Below, in pieces: positions 16,945 through 25,680 of a stretch of DNA of 64,000 nt. A model generated the notes under the pieces. The model made no database searches and was not told the origin of the DNA. It was given only the letters and a program-made list of their open reading frames with translations. Numbering within the stretch: position 1 is the first letter of the stretch; each line of letters opens with the position of its first letter. Source of the DNA: Geothrix sp. SG200. GTDB lineage: Bacteria; Acidobacteriota; Holophagae; Holophagales; Holophagaceae. Location of the stretch: positions 744,001-808,000 of the forward strand of contig NZ_JAKZFR010000001.1 in the NCBI RefSeq assembly GCF_022808935.1, written 5' to 3'. The position numbers were made by a program, and so were the translations under genes.

Positions 16945-18198
16945 CTAGACTTCCCGTGGCGGAACCGCCTGCGGGGGCTGACCCTTGGAGATGGTGAACT
17001 CGCCCAGCATCATGGGCACGGCGGCTTTCAGCATGAGGGTGAAGACCAGGAAGCCGGTGGCGAAGATGCCCGCGGCCACGGCGATCTCGGTGAAGGAGGG
17101 GCGGTAGACGTAGATGTCTCCCAGCACGTCCGGCGTGAGGCCCGGGATGATGAGGCCCATGCCCTTCTCGATGTAGACGCTGGCGTAGATCAGCACGCAG
17201 CCGATGTTGAGCGTCACCCAGTTGGTGCGGGTGCGGGGCACGAGGAACAGGATGAAGGCCGCCAGGCCACAGAGGATGGAGGCCCAGGCGTAGGGCACCA
17301 GGGTGGTGTGGCCCTTGAGGCCGAACAGGAGGTACTGGAAGTACACCATGTGCTCGGTGCCGGAGTAGAGCTCCTTGAAGGCTTCGGCCGCGGTGAGAAA
17401 GAGGTTGAAGCCCATGGTGTAGGCCATCAGCTCGGCCACCTTGAAGATGGCCTCGTCCTTGATGGTGAGCTTGGTGGTCTTCCTGAGGATCTGCAGGAGG
17501 ATGAGCAGGATCGCCGGGCCCGAGCAGAAGGCGGAGGCGAGGAAGCGCGGCGCCAGGATGGCGGAGTTCCAGAAGGGTCGGGCGGCCAGGCCGTTGTAGA
17601 GGTAGGCGGTGACGGTGTGGATGCTCACGGCCATGGGGATCGACAGCAGCACCAGCGGCAGCACCAGCTTCTTCACGTAGTGCCGCTCCGTATAGGCGCA
17701 GAAGAGCAGGTAGGTGACCACGAACCAGTTCAGCAGCAGGTAGAGGTTCAGCACGATCACGTCCCAGGCCAGCATGGACTGCGGCCAGTTCAGCCTGCCC
17801 ACCAGCGGGATGATGTGCCAGAAGCGGTCGGGCCGGCCGATGTCCACCATCACGAAACCGAGGCACATGATGAGGGCGCTGATGGCCAGCATCTCGCCCA
17901 GGATGGTGATCTCCTTGATGGGCTCCCAGTCGTAGATGTAGGCCGGGATGACCAGCATGATGGCGGCGGCGGCCACGCCCACCAGGAAGGTGAAGTTGCC
18001 GATGTAGAAGCCCCAGGAGACCTGGTCTCGCATCTTGGTGACAATGAGGCCGTTGTTGAGCTGACCCAGGTAGGCTGCCGCGCCGATGGCGATGAGGAGC
18101 ACGAGGAACCCCACCCAGGCGTAGTAGAGGCGGTCGCCCTTCAGGATGATCCGCAGCGTGTCGGTGATGAACTGCCAGAAATTCTTCAGCGTGGTCAT
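16945..18198 (-). CDS. NrfD/PsrC-family quinol-interacting membrane subunit
   Basis: A 417-aa integral membrane protein of the NrfD/PsrC/DsrP family with about ten transmembrane helices, which passes electrons between the quinone pool and an FeS subunit. Supporting features are the N-terminal region ending DQVSWGFYIGNFTFLVGVAA, the DIGRPDRFWHII loop characteristic of this family and MLAWDVIVLNLYLLLN. It is the third gene of a cytochrome-FeS-NrfD set and starts 4 bp after the FeS gene. This order matches the Cbc4 menaquinol oxidoreductase type known from Geobacter. DsrP of sulfate reducers is another relative. Physiological acceptor not deducible from the window. Confidence 0.88.
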   Translation of the reverse strand: MTTLKNFWQFITDTLRIILKGDRLYYAWVGFLVLLIAIGAAAYLGQLNNGLIVTKMRDQVSWGFYIGNFTFLVGVAAAAIMLVIPAYIYDWEPIKEITILGEMLAISALIMCLGFVMVDIGRPDRFWHIIPLVGRLNWPQSMLAWDVIVLNLYLLLNWFVVTYLLFCAYTERHYVKKLVLPLVLLSIPMAVSIHTVTAYLYNGLAARPFWNSAILAPRFLASAFCSGPAILLILLQILRKTTKLTIKDEAIFKVAELMAYTMGFNLFLTAAEAFKELYSGTEHMVYFQYLLFGLKGHTTLVPYAWASILCGLAAFILFLVPRTRTNWVTLNIGCVLIYASVYIEKGMGLIIPGLTPDVLGDIYVYRPSFTEIAVAAGIFATGFLVFTLMLKAAVPMMLGEFTISKGQPPQAVPPREV

Positions 18199-18202
18199 GG
18201 CC

Positions 18203-19129
18203 CTACACCCCGTAGAAGTAGAAGAAGTTGGGTTGGGTGTTCAGGTCTTCCTTGAACTTGAAGACGCGCTTGTTCTCGAGGACGTAGCGGATCTCGCTGT
18301 CCTTGTCGAGGAGGTTGCCGAACTTGCGGGAGCCCGTGGGGCATATCTCCACGCAGGCCGGGTACTGGCCATTGCGGGTGCGCTGGATGCAGAAGGTGCA
18401 CTTCTCCACCACGCCCTTTGGTCGAGGACGGTTGCCCAGGTAGTGCGTGTTGGTGTTCACCTGGTCCGCAGGCAGGTTGGGCTCGCCCCAGTTGAAGTGG
18501 CGGGCGCCGTAGGGGCAGGCTGCCATGCAGTAGCGGCAGCCGATGCACCAGTTGTAGTCCACCACCACGATGCCGTCCTTCTCGCGCCAGGTGGCGCCTA
18601 CGGGGCAGACCTTCGTGCAGGGCGGCTTCTTGCACTGCTGGCACTGCACCGGCATGTAGAAGTGGCCCTCCTGGGGCACCTCCTCCGGATTGTAGTACTG
18701 GTCCGCATGCTGGAGGTTGACGCCTTCCTCCTTGTCCATCTGCAGGACCCGGATCCACTGCACTTCGGGATCCCGGGACTGGTTGTTCTCCTTCACGCAG
18801 GCGTGGACGCAGCGCCGGCAGCCGATGCAGCGGCTGAGGTCCAGGGCGTAGCCGAAGATCACGCCGGGGATGGCCGGGGTGTTGGCGACCTTCACGTCCT
18901 TCCCGTATTTGGCCTTGTACTCCTTCTCCAGCCGGGCAATGACATCCAGAACCTCCTGCTTGGAGAGCTCCCGGAAGTTGCGCTGGAGGAATTCCTCCTT
19001 GCTCAGCGTTCCGCAGCCCGTGAGGGCGGCGGCCATGGCGGCCGTGGCTGCGCCGAGGAATTCGCGCCGGGTGCCACAGCTGGAGCCACCGCAGCTTTCA
19101 GGAGGCATCGTGGGTTTCGGATCCGTCAT
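18203..19129 (-). CDS. Tat-exported 4Fe-4S ferredoxin subunit
   Basis: A 308-aa DsrO/HybA/CbcT-like iron-sulfur subunit. The N-terminus has a twin-arginine motif (RREFLG, about residues 21-26), a hydrophobic stretch and a lipobox-like end (ALTGCG), so it is exported folded and probably lipid-anchored. Four Cys clusters for four [4Fe-4S] centres are visible: CIGCRRCVHAC, CQQCKKPPCTKVCP, CIGCRYCMAACPYG and CTFCIQRTRNGQYPACVEIC. It would link the tetraheme cytochrome to the NrfD-type membrane subunit. Its ATG overlaps the stop of the cytochrome gene (ATGA). The start is chosen for that overlap and the Tat signal. Confidence 0.92.
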   Translation of the reverse strand: MTDPKPTMPPESCGGSSCGTRREFLGAATAAMAAALTGCGTLSKEEFLQRNFRELSKQEVLDVIARLEKEYKAKYGKDVKVANTPAIPGVIFGYALDLSRCIGCRRCVHACVKENNQSRDPEVQWIRVLQMDKEEGVNLQHADQYYNPEEVPQEGHFYMPVQCQQCKKPPCTKVCPVGATWREKDGIVVVDYNWCIGCRYCMAACPYGARHFNWGEPNLPADQVNTNTHYLGNRPRPKGVVEKCTFCIQRTRNGQYPACVEICPTGSRKFGNLLDKDSEIRYVLENKRVFKFKEDLNTQPNFFYFYGV

Positions 19130-19698
19130 CGGACACCCCCTTTGCGGAGCTGGATCTGTTCGGGAGGGGTGGGCGGAGCCATGGGCTTCAGCGGCTTGAA
19201 CCGGGGTGAGTGGGGGTTGTGGCAGTGGACGCAGAGGAGGTACTGCTTCTCGCCGTTCCAGTGGCCGGTGCGCTTGCCGTGGACACCCACGCGCCAGTCC
19301 CTCAGCTTGTCCCCGTGGCACTGGCCGCACAGCAGGTAGGAGGCGGTGAAGGGCACCTTCTCGCCGCTGGCCAGGTGGAGACTGTCGCGGCTGTTGGCGT
19401 CGTGGCAGTCCAGGCACCAGCGGCTGGCCGGCCCGTGGTTCAGGACGATGTCCGTGTGCATGTCGGTCAGCTCGCGGCGCTTGAGGTTCGGCTTCATGCT
19501 CTTGCCGTCGTGGCACGAGGTGCAGGGGAAGATGCCCTCGCTGAAGGGGGGCTTGGGCACCTCGATGCCCTCCGGGGCCACCGGGTTCTCCGCCCGGGTT
19601 CCGGCGGGCGGCTTGACGGTGGGCGGCTCCGCGAAGGCCGCTGAGCTAAGGAGCATCAGCAGGCCCGCCGCAAGCATGTACAGGGTCGGAAAGCGCAT
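19126..19698 (-). CDS. Periplasmic tetraheme c-type cytochrome
   Basis: A 190-aa exported cytochrome with a Sec signal peptide (residues 1-23, cleavage after AFA) and four CxxCH heme sites: CTSCH (about 60), CLDCH (about 94), CGQCH (about 126) and CVHCH (about 156). Additional His residues (MHTDIVLNHG, VHGKRTGHWNG) could serve as distal ligands. It is the first gene of the cytochrome-FeS-NrfD set and so the likely electron entry or exit module facing the periplasm. Four hemes fit CbcS of the Geobacter Cbc4 complex better than the triheme DsrJ. Function as part of a quinol oxidoreductase is inference from family and operon. Confidence 0.92.
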   Translation of the reverse strand: MRFPTLYMLAAGLLMLLSSAAFAEPPTVKPPAGTRAENPVAPEGIEVPKPPFSEGIFPCTSCHDGKSMKPNLKRRELTDMHTDIVLNHGPASRWCLDCHDANSRDSLHLASGEKVPFTASYLLCGQCHGDKLRDWRVGVHGKRTGHWNGEKQYLLCVHCHNPHSPRFKPLKPMAPPTPPEQIQLRKGGVR

Positions 19699-19775
19699 AG
19701 GGATGTCCTTTCGTGAAACGGTGCCGCAGGACGGCGGCGGGATGGGGCCCGGACAGGAGCATCGGGAGGGGTGCT

Positions 19776-21572
19776 TCATGGGGCGTCCTCCTCCTCGTCC
19801 GCGTCCCGGACCGCCGGGTTCTTCAGCAGGCGGGGGGCGAGGATGAGCGTCGCCCCGAAGCCCATGAAGGCCAGGAAGAGCGTGAGGGGCCGTCCCACGG
19901 CCATGTCCTCGAACAGGAACTTGAGCGTGGTGACGGCGAGGAACGGGTAGACCATCCAGCGCAGCTCCAGCACGGGCACGCGCCGCCCGAGCCAGGCCAG
20001 AGCGATGGCGAGGGCCGACAGCACCAGGGTCCGGGCCAGGGCCAGGCCTCCGGGATCCGGGGTCCTGCCGCCGCAGCAGATCCAGATCGCCACGGCGCCG
20101 AGGCCTGCCGCGGCCAGGGCGCCCATCACGAGGATCGCGGGGCGCATCAGGACGGTGACGGGATCCGGCGGCCGGCGCGCCAGGAAGATCGCCAGGGTGG
20201 CGAAGAGCGCGGCCAGACTGACCAGCCCCGCGATGGAAGGAGCGGCGGTGGGACTGGCGGGATCCATGAACACGTGAAGTGCCCAGGAACCGAGCCGGGA
20301 GGCCAGGGCGGCGGCCGTGAGGAAGATGCCGCTCTGGTACACCAGGACCTTCCGGCGCAGGCGCAACGCGGCCAGCATGGCCACCAGGCCGAGAACTCCC
20401 GCGAGGGTGGCGAACGCGGGCAGGGGCAGGACGAAGGGCCCACCCAGCAGGAGGAAGATCAGGGCCAGGAAGGTGAAGAAGTTGAAGTTCGCCCGGGTCT
20501 CCTCCCGGTCGTCCGCGAAGGGGAAGGCGGCGGCATAGCAGCCCACCCCCGCCAGGGAGACTCCCGCGCCCAGCAGCACCGTGCCCGAGCCCGAGGCCTG
20601 GGCGACGCGGACGGCGCCCCCAAAGCCCACGAGGAGGACCAGGGCCGTCTGGATGAACTCGAAGGCGTTCACCACCCGGCGGCGCTGGAGCATCCGCACC
20701 GCGAAGCTGCCGATGTAGATGCCCACCAGGGCCAGAGCCATGAACAGCGCCCGTCCCAGGGACAGCCCCTGATAGATGCCCTGCGCGCCACCCGGCAAGG
20801 TGGCGAGGAGCGTGAGGATCAGCACGCCGGCATCCGCCGCCAGGGCCGTGGGCCAGCGCAGCCCGTGCCAGCGACGCCCGTAGGTGAGCCACAGGGCCCC
20901 GGCGCCCAGGGCGAGAAAAGCCGCCGCGAAGGGTTCGATGGATCGGCGGGCCATCATCACGATGAAGCCGGAGCCCAGGGCGGCCAGCGTGGCCGTCCAG
21001 AGGATGGCGTGGAGGTCCCTGCGCCAGGCCACAGCGGCGTGCAGCGCCGCGACGGCGACCAGGATGAGGGCTGCCAGTCCCGGGGCCAGGATGCCGAAGT
21101 GGGTGGAGGATTCCACAATCAATGGATAGGCGATGAGGATGGAGGCCAGGGTGCGGAAGGCGGCGTCCAGGGGACGCCGGGCTCGGCTCCCCAGCGCGGC
21201 CCAGGTAGCGGCGTAGGCGAGTCCCAGGGCCACGCCCACACCATGGGGAAGGGTGCCGGCATCCACCAGGGCCCGGATGAGGTAGGCGCCGCCCAGGATG
21301 AGGCAGACCCGCCCAACGAGGCCCAGGACGCGGGTGGGACTTGGGAGGGCGGGTTCCGGCAGGAGCGCATCCACCGCGGGAGTGGCCCCGGCAGATGGCG
21401 CCGAGGACGCTCCCGTGGGTGTCGGCGAGGTCCGGAGCGCCGCCTCCAGGGCCCCTACCCGGGCCTCCAGGCCCCGGACCACGTCCGCCAGCGCCTCAAG
21501 GCGGGACTCCATTTCGGCCGGCGGGGCTTCGCCCGGTGGGGCCTTCAGGGGTGGAACCTGGGCAGTGGACAT
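19776..21572 (-). CDS. DUF2339 polytopic membrane protein
   Basis: A 598-aa protein: an N-terminal cytoplasmic segment with a predicted coiled coil (about residues 20-45, ESRLEALADVVRGLEARVGALE), a Pro/Ala-rich linker, then some 15-20 hydrophobic segments to the C-terminus. The segment starting RVLGLVGRVCLILGGAYLIRALVD is the typical opening of DUF2339 proteins, which are large membrane proteins of unknown function. It lies 77 bp upstream of the cytochrome gene on the same strand. Cotranscription is possible but functional linkage is not shown. The C-terminus is acidic (DADEEEDAP). Confidence 0.8.
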   Translation of the reverse strand: MSTAQVPPLKAPPGEAPPAEMESRLEALADVVRGLEARVGALEAALRTSPTPTGASSAPSAGATPAVDALLPEPALPSPTRVLGLVGRVCLILGGAYLIRALVDAGTLPHGVGVALGLAYAATWAALGSRARRPLDAAFRTLASILIAYPLIVESSTHFGILAPGLAALILVAVAALHAAVAWRRDLHAILWTATLAALGSGFIVMMARRSIEPFAAAFLALGAGALWLTYGRRWHGLRWPTALAADAGVLILTLLATLPGGAQGIYQGLSLGRALFMALALVGIYIGSFAVRMLQRRRVVNAFEFIQTALVLLVGFGGAVRVAQASGSGTVLLGAGVSLAGVGCYAAAFPFADDREETRANFNFFTFLALIFLLLGGPFVLPLPAFATLAGVLGLVAMLAALRLRRKVLVYQSGIFLTAAALASRLGSWALHVFMDPASPTAAPSIAGLVSLAALFATLAIFLARRPPDPVTVLMRPAILVMGALAAAGLGAVAIWICCGGRTPDPGGLALARTLVLSALAIALAWLGRRVPVLELRWMVYPFLAVTTLKFLFEDMAVGRPLTLFLAFMGFGATLILAPRLLKNPAVRDADEEEDAP

Positions 21573-21860
21573 GGACCTTCCTCCGGGGAGGTGGGACCGA
21601 GATCTATGGATGGATGAGTTGGACCCATCCTCACCCCGGGTCAGGGGGCGTCAAGTCATGGAAATTCATTCCAAACGACTCATAAAGAAAACAATGAATC
21701 GTGTTATCACATGCGCGGAGGGGTCTGATGGCTCCAATGCCGGAGATGCTGAGAAAAAACAGATCACCGCACGTGTCGGGACTTTCCAGGTCACTGGGAG
21801 ATCATGTGTCCGCCATCACAGGGGAGGCACACCTCCGTTAACCTCGGATGCGGAGGTTTC
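21573..21860. other. Divergent intergenic region
   Basis: 288 bp between the divergent DUF2339 and histidine-phosphatase genes. The middle (about 21660-21710) is clearly poorer in GC than its surroundings and is the likely site of promoters for both directions. I see no convincing -35/-10 pair, riboswitch motif or RNA gene. Short imperfect inverted repeats occur near 21820-21860 (CACACCTCCG...CGGAGGTTTC). Confidence 0.4.
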
Positions 21861-22391
21861 ATGACCGGGGTCCGATCCGCCTTCCTCTCGCTCTGGCTGG
21901 CCGTCCTCGCGGTCGGCCTCGCCGCGCAGGACACCACGGTGGTCCTGGTCCGGCACGCGGAACGCCAGTCCCTGTTCGACGGAGACTCTCCTTTGGCCGA
22001 GGCCGGCCTGCACCGGGCCCAGGCGCTGGCGCCCGTGCTGGCGGGCTTCCACCCGGCGGCGCTCTACACGTCGGAGCTGCGGCGCACGCAGCAGACCCTC
22101 GCCCCCGCCGCAGCCAAGCTCGGCCTGACGCCCCTTGTCCGGCCGAAGGACGGCAGCGCGGCCCTGGCGGCGGAGATTCTCCGCTCCCAGCGCGGGCGCA
22201 CCGTGATCGTGTGCTGGCATCACGACCTCATGAAGAAGCTCGTTCGTGCCCTGGGCGTGAAGGGGCCCGTGCCCTACTGGTCGCTGGGCACCTACGACCG
22301 GATCTGGATCGTCACCATCCCCGCCGAAGGCGAGGCCCGACTGGTGGAGAAGGTGCAGGAGCTAACGCCAGCTCTTGCCGCGGCGTCCTGA
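21861..22391 (+). CDS. Exported histidine phosphatase (phosphoglycerate-mutase-like)
   Basis: A 176-aa histidine phosphatase family protein with a signal peptide (about residues 1-22, cleavage near LAA-QD). The catalytic RHG-type motif is VLVRHAERQ (about 30-38; the His is phosphorylated in the family). The conserved Arg is in TSELRRTQQT, and the second His in VIVCWHHDLMKKL (about 122-134). The protein is small, like SixA-type and periplasmic phosphatases. Export suggests a role on periplasmic phosphoesters; the substrate is unknown. The last 30 bp overlap the convergent flavoprotein gene. The start at 21861 gives the signal peptide; upstream in-frame ATG 21804 would disrupt it. Confidence 0.83.
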   Translation: MTGVRSAFLSLWLAVLAVGLAAQDTTVVLVRHAERQSLFDGDSPLAEAGLHRAQALAPVLAGFHPAALYTSELRRTQQTLAPAAAKLGLTPLVRPKDGSAALAAEILRSQRGRTVIVCWHHDLMKKLVRALGVKGPVPYWSLGTYDRIWIVTIPAEGEARLVEKVQELTPALAAAS

Positions 22392-23969
22392 GGCGGCCAG
22401 CACTTCCTCGGCGGCCCGCACGCCGTGGTCCTGGGCTTCTTCGAAGAGGGCCAGGCCGCTGAGCTCCGTGTGGGCGAAGTGGACGGCCCCGAAGGGCCGG
22501 GCAAGGCCCAGGAAGGCGGGGTCCCACATCTGGCCCGGCGCCGGCCGGACCATGGCATGCCCCCAACGCATCACGTCCAGGCGCGCCACCAGGCCTTCGA
22601 GGTCCGGATGGGCCGGGCGGAGGTCATCCATCACCATGCGGGCGCAGGCGGGCCAGTCCATGGCGCGGAGCCTCGCCCGTTCCGCATCGCAGTCGACGCC
22701 GGCGAAGGGCCGGTACCAGGTGAGCACCGTGGGGCCGTAGTCCTTCAGGCTCTGGTGCGTGGCGGCCACGTAGCCCAGGGCCTCGCTGTCGCGGAGCACG
22801 TTGTCCCAGGCCAGAGGAAAGGTGGGTTCCTTGGGGCGCGCGCGCAGGGTGAGGTTGGCCACCAGCCAGGGCGCGTTCCGGATGCGGGCCGCGGCCGGGC
22901 GTGCCTCCGCCAGGCCCGCGACCACATGGCGGGCCACGTGCTGCGGCCCCGCGAAGATCACGCGCCTCGCCTTCCAGCCCACCCGTCGCTGGTTCAGGTG
23001 GTCCCAGGCGGTGACCAGGACGCCGTCCTTCTCCTCGCGGATGGCCACGGCCAACACGCCGCAACGGAGCCGGTCGCCGAGGGGCCGGCGCAGGTGGTCC
23101 ACGAGGAAGCCGTTGCCTTCGGGCCAGGTGAGCAGGGGCCGGGAGTCCTCGCCGGGCCCCTGCTTCCGGGCCGCGAAGTAGAAGAGGCCCGCCCAGGCGC
23201 TGGTGGTGTCCAGCCGGGAGCCGTAGTCGTCCCGGCAGGCGTAGTCCAGCAGCCAGCGCAGGCGAGGCGAGGAAAGACCGCGGGCGTCGAGCCAGGCGGC
23301 GAAGGAGAGGCCATCCAGGGCCACCGCCTCTGGCGCGTCCGAGCAGCGGGAACGCGGGATGCTGAAGGCCGGGCGCCCACGGCTATCGCGGAAGGCGGCC
23401 CAGCGGTCCACCTCGCGGAAGAAGGCGTGGTACTGGCGTTCATCCTCGGCGCTGGCGCCGGCTCGCAGGTAGAGTCCTTCCCACCACTGGCCGTAGGCGA
23501 AGATCCGCTCCTCGGGCGATCGCACCGTGGCCTCTTCCGCGAAGCGCGGGTCGCCTTTGGCGTCGAAACCCTCCAGGACGCCGCACTCGTCCAGCAGGCG
23601 CAGCACCGCGTGGTTCCCGCGATCCGGCATGGGCAGGTAGTGGGCGGCCCAGGGGAAGGCGCTCACGTGATTGCGCCCCGAGCGCGAGGTGCCGCCCGGA
23701 TCCCGCTCCAGCTCCAGCACGCGGAAGTCGTCCATGCCCCCGCCCGCCAGGCGCCAGGCGGCGCTGAGGCCGGCCGCGCCGCCGCCCACCACCAGGGCGG
23801 AGACCGGCTCGAAACGCTCCGGATCCGGGAAATCCCCGCCGCGAAGCCAGTGGCCCAGGGCCAGATCCGGCCCCACCAGCTCACCCTGGAATGGGAACTC
23901 CGGCTTCCGCCGGCAGGCCAGGGAAGCCGCCGAGATGGCGCCCACTGCGAGGAAGGCGCGGCGCTTCAT
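22362..23969 (-). CDS. Exported FAD-dependent amine-oxidase-like protein
   Basis: A 535-aa flavoprotein of the FAD/NAD(P)-binding (amine oxidase/protoporphyrinogen oxidase-like) superfamily. The N-terminus has KRRAFL and a lipobox (SLAC, Cys19), so it looks like a Tat- or Sec-exported lipoprotein. The dinucleotide-binding motif VVGGGAAGLSAAWRL is at about residues 60-74, followed by an acidic strand end (LELE). The C-terminal FAD contact region AHTELSGLALFEEA is also typical. It follows the membrane spermidine synthase gene on the same strand, separated by a palindromic repeat. Oxidation of a polyamine or polyamine-modified product is inference from that neighbourhood. The 3' end overlaps the convergent phosphatase gene by 30 bp. 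Confidence 0.8.
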   Translation of the reverse strand: MKRRAFLAVGAISAASLACRRKPEFPFQGELVGPDLALGHWLRGGDFPDPERFEPVSALVVGGGAAGLSAAWRLAGGGMDDFRVLELERDPGGTSRSGRNHVSAFPWAAHYLPMPDRGNHAVLRLLDECGVLEGFDAKGDPRFAEEATVRSPEERIFAYGQWWEGLYLRAGASAEDERQYHAFFREVDRWAAFRDSRGRPAFSIPRSRCSDAPEAVALDGLSFAAWLDARGLSSPRLRWLLDYACRDDYGSRLDTTSAWAGLFYFAARKQGPGEDSRPLLTWPEGNGFLVDHLRRPLGDRLRCGVLAVAIREEKDGVLVTAWDHLNQRRVGWKARRVIFAGPQHVARHVVAGLAEARPAAARIRNAPWLVANLTLRARPKEPTFPLAWDNVLRDSEALGYVAATHQSLKDYGPTVLTWYRPFAGVDCDAERARLRAMDWPACARMVMDDLRPAHPDLEGLVARLDVMRWGHAMVRPAPGQMWDPAFLGLARPFGAVHFAHTELSGLALFEEAQDHGVRAAEEVLAASGRRGKSWR

Positions 23970-24003
23970 GATCCAGGCGCCCTGGAGATTCGAGCGGTCT
24001 GTT

Positions 24004-24076
24004 CACCGCAGAGAACGCGGAGAGCGCAGAGAAAGGCCAAATGATTCTCTGCGCTCCCCGCGTTCTCTGCGGTTGG
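24004..24076. repeat. CGCAGAGA inverted repeat element (copy 2)
   Basis: Palindromic copy of the 9-base phased repeat between the flavoprotein and spermidine synthase genes. Left arm 24004-24035, right arm 24043-24075. The right arm ends TGCGGTTGGCG, the same ending as copy 3 and as the reverse complement of the glyQ copy. It may act as a partial terminator between the two genes. Confidence 0.85.
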
Positions 24077-24111
24077 CGTTTGTCGTTCCGGGGATGGGAG
24101 ATGGATGGCCC

Positions 24112-25653
24112 TCACGACCACCGCCGCCACTCCCGGGCGTAGAGGTGGACGAGCACCTGGTTGTCGAGGCGGTTCACTTCGGTGGGCACACGGTCCATGT
24201 CCCTGGGGAAGGCGAACATGGCGGCCGTGGTCTCGTCGGAGAGGTGGCGCAGGCCCGGCAGCACGTGCGTGGGGATGGCGAAATCGCGCTTGGAGGCCAG
24301 GGCGAAGCCCCAGACGCCGAAGGAGGGCACAGCCAGGTGGTAGGGATGCACCTTCAGGCCCGCGGCCTCCATGGTGGCGGCGATGCACCAGAAAGATTCC
24401 CGCGCCATGAGGGGCGAGGTGCTCTGCACGGCGATCATGGCGTCATCGGTGAGGCGGCGCTGGAGCAGGCGGTAGAAGCGGGAGGTGTAGAGCTTCCCCA
24501 GGGCGTAGGTGTTGGGGTCGGGGAAGTCCACCAGGGCCAGGTCGAAGGGTGGGCCTGGATTCTCCTGGAGCCAGACCATGGCGTCGGCGTTGATCACCTT
24601 CACGCGGGGGTCCTCCAGGGAAGCCCCGTTGAGCTGGCGCACCATGGGTTGGAACCGGGCCATGTCGGTCATGGCGGGGTCCAGGTCCACCAGCACGATC
24701 TCCTGGACGGAAGGGTGCTTCAGCACCTCGCGCACAGCCAGGCCGTCGCCGCCGCCGCAGATGAGCACCCGCTTCGCATCGGGCTTCACGCCGAAGGCCG
24801 GATGCACCAGGGCCTCGTGGTAGCGGTACTCGTCCGCTGAGGAGAACTGCAGGTTGCCGTTCAGGAAGAGCTGGAAGCTGCCCCGGCCCCGGGTGAGCAC
24901 GATGCGCTGGTAGGGGCTGTCCTTGGCGTAGACGATCTCGTCGGCGAAGACCTCCTCCTCCAGCACCAGCGTGAACTTCCCGGTGAACGCCAGGCCCACC
25001 GCCAGCAGGGCCATGACCGCCAGGCAGCGCAGGCGGATCAGCCGCGTGGGCCCCAGCTGCGTGGCCAGCAGGTAGGTGCACCAGAGGCCCACGGTGGCGT
25101 TCAGCAGGCCGAAGAACAGGCTGGTGCGCACCAGGCCAAGCTTGGGCATGAAGAGCAGGGGGAAGAGGATCGAGGCAAACAGCGCGCCCATGTAGTCGAG
25201 GGTGAGCACGCCCGCGATGAGATCCTTGAAGCGCACCTGGTTCTTCAGGATGCGCATGAGGATGGGGATCTCCAGGCCCACCAGCGTGCCCACGACCATC
25301 ACCACGCCGTAGAGCACCACCCGGAAGGCGTGGGTGTGGGCGAAAGCCTGGAAGAGGATGGGCGCAGAGAAGCCGCCCACCAGGGCCACGCCCAGCTCCA
25401 GGTCCACGAAGCGCCGCGCGAGGCCCCGCTGGATGAACTTCGAGAGATACGATCCCAGCCCCATGGCGCTGAGGTACACCCCGATGACCGTGGAGAACTG
25501 CATCACCGAGTCGCCCAGCAGGTAGCTCGACAGGGTGCCGGCCACCAGCTCGTAGATCAGCCCGCAGCTGGCGATGAGCAGCACGCTGATGAACAGCAGC
25601 GGCGCCTTGAGCGTCGGTGCGGTCTGGGGGATCTCAGGAGAAGAATTAGCCAC
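24112..25653 (-). CDS. Membrane-anchored spermidine synthase (polyamine aminopropyltransferase)
   Basis: A 513-aa fusion of an N-terminal membrane region (about 17-215, some seven helices) and a C-terminal spermidine-synthase fold. The catalytic part has YHEALVHPAFG, the decarboxylated-AdoMet loop LICGGGDGLAVREVL (about 300-314), VDLDPAM and DFPDPNTYALGKLY, all family hallmarks. It would transfer aminopropyl groups, presumably near the membrane. The GTG start at 25653 lies inside the left inverted repeat of the neighbouring GxxExxY cassette and has no good ribosome binding site. No alternative start exists before the first helix. Upstream on the same strand lie DUF350, a 59-aa protein and DUF4178, a neighbourhood known for membrane polyamine systems. 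No AdoMet decarboxylase gene is in the window. Confidence 0.85.
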   Translation of the reverse strand: MANSSPEIPQTAPTLKAPLLFISVLLIASCGLIYELVAGTLSSYLLGDSVMQFSTVIGVYLSAMGLGSYLSKFIQRGLARRFVDLELGVALVGGFSAPILFQAFAHTHAFRVVLYGVVMVVGTLVGLEIPILMRILKNQVRFKDLIAGVLTLDYMGALFASILFPLLFMPKLGLVRTSLFFGLLNATVGLWCTYLLATQLGPTRLIRLRCLAVMALLAVGLAFTGKFTLVLEEEVFADEIVYAKDSPYQRIVLTRGRGSFQLFLNGNLQFSSADEYRYHEALVHPAFGVKPDAKRVLICGGGDGLAVREVLKHPSVQEIVLVDLDPAMTDMARFQPMVRQLNGASLEDPRVKVINADAMVWLQENPGPPFDLALVDFPDPNTYALGKLYTSRFYRLLQRRLTDDAMIAVQSTSPLMARESFWCIAATMEAAGLKVHPYHLAVPSFGVWGFALASKRDFAIPTHVLPGLRHLSDETTAAMFAFPRDMDRVPTEVNRLDNQVLVHLYAREWRRWS

Positions 25654-25680
25654 GGATGGACACAGATGAACACGGATGGG
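25651..25680. repeat. Left inverted repeat of GxxExxY cassette
   Basis: Phased 10-base units (ACACGGATGG, ACACAGATGA-like) on the plus strand. It contains the GTG start codon (complement of 25651-25653) of the spermidine synthase gene. Confidence 0.8.

Noticed and set aside
16945-19698. Assignment as DsrJOP of dissimilatory sulfate reduction
   Set aside because: The cytochrome has four hemes rather than three, and no dsr genes are present in the window; the Cbc4-like assignment fits better.
21573-21860. Cyclic-di-GMP (GEMM) riboswitch in the AT-richer leader
   Set aside because: The conserved core bases and tetraloop-receptor pattern are not found.
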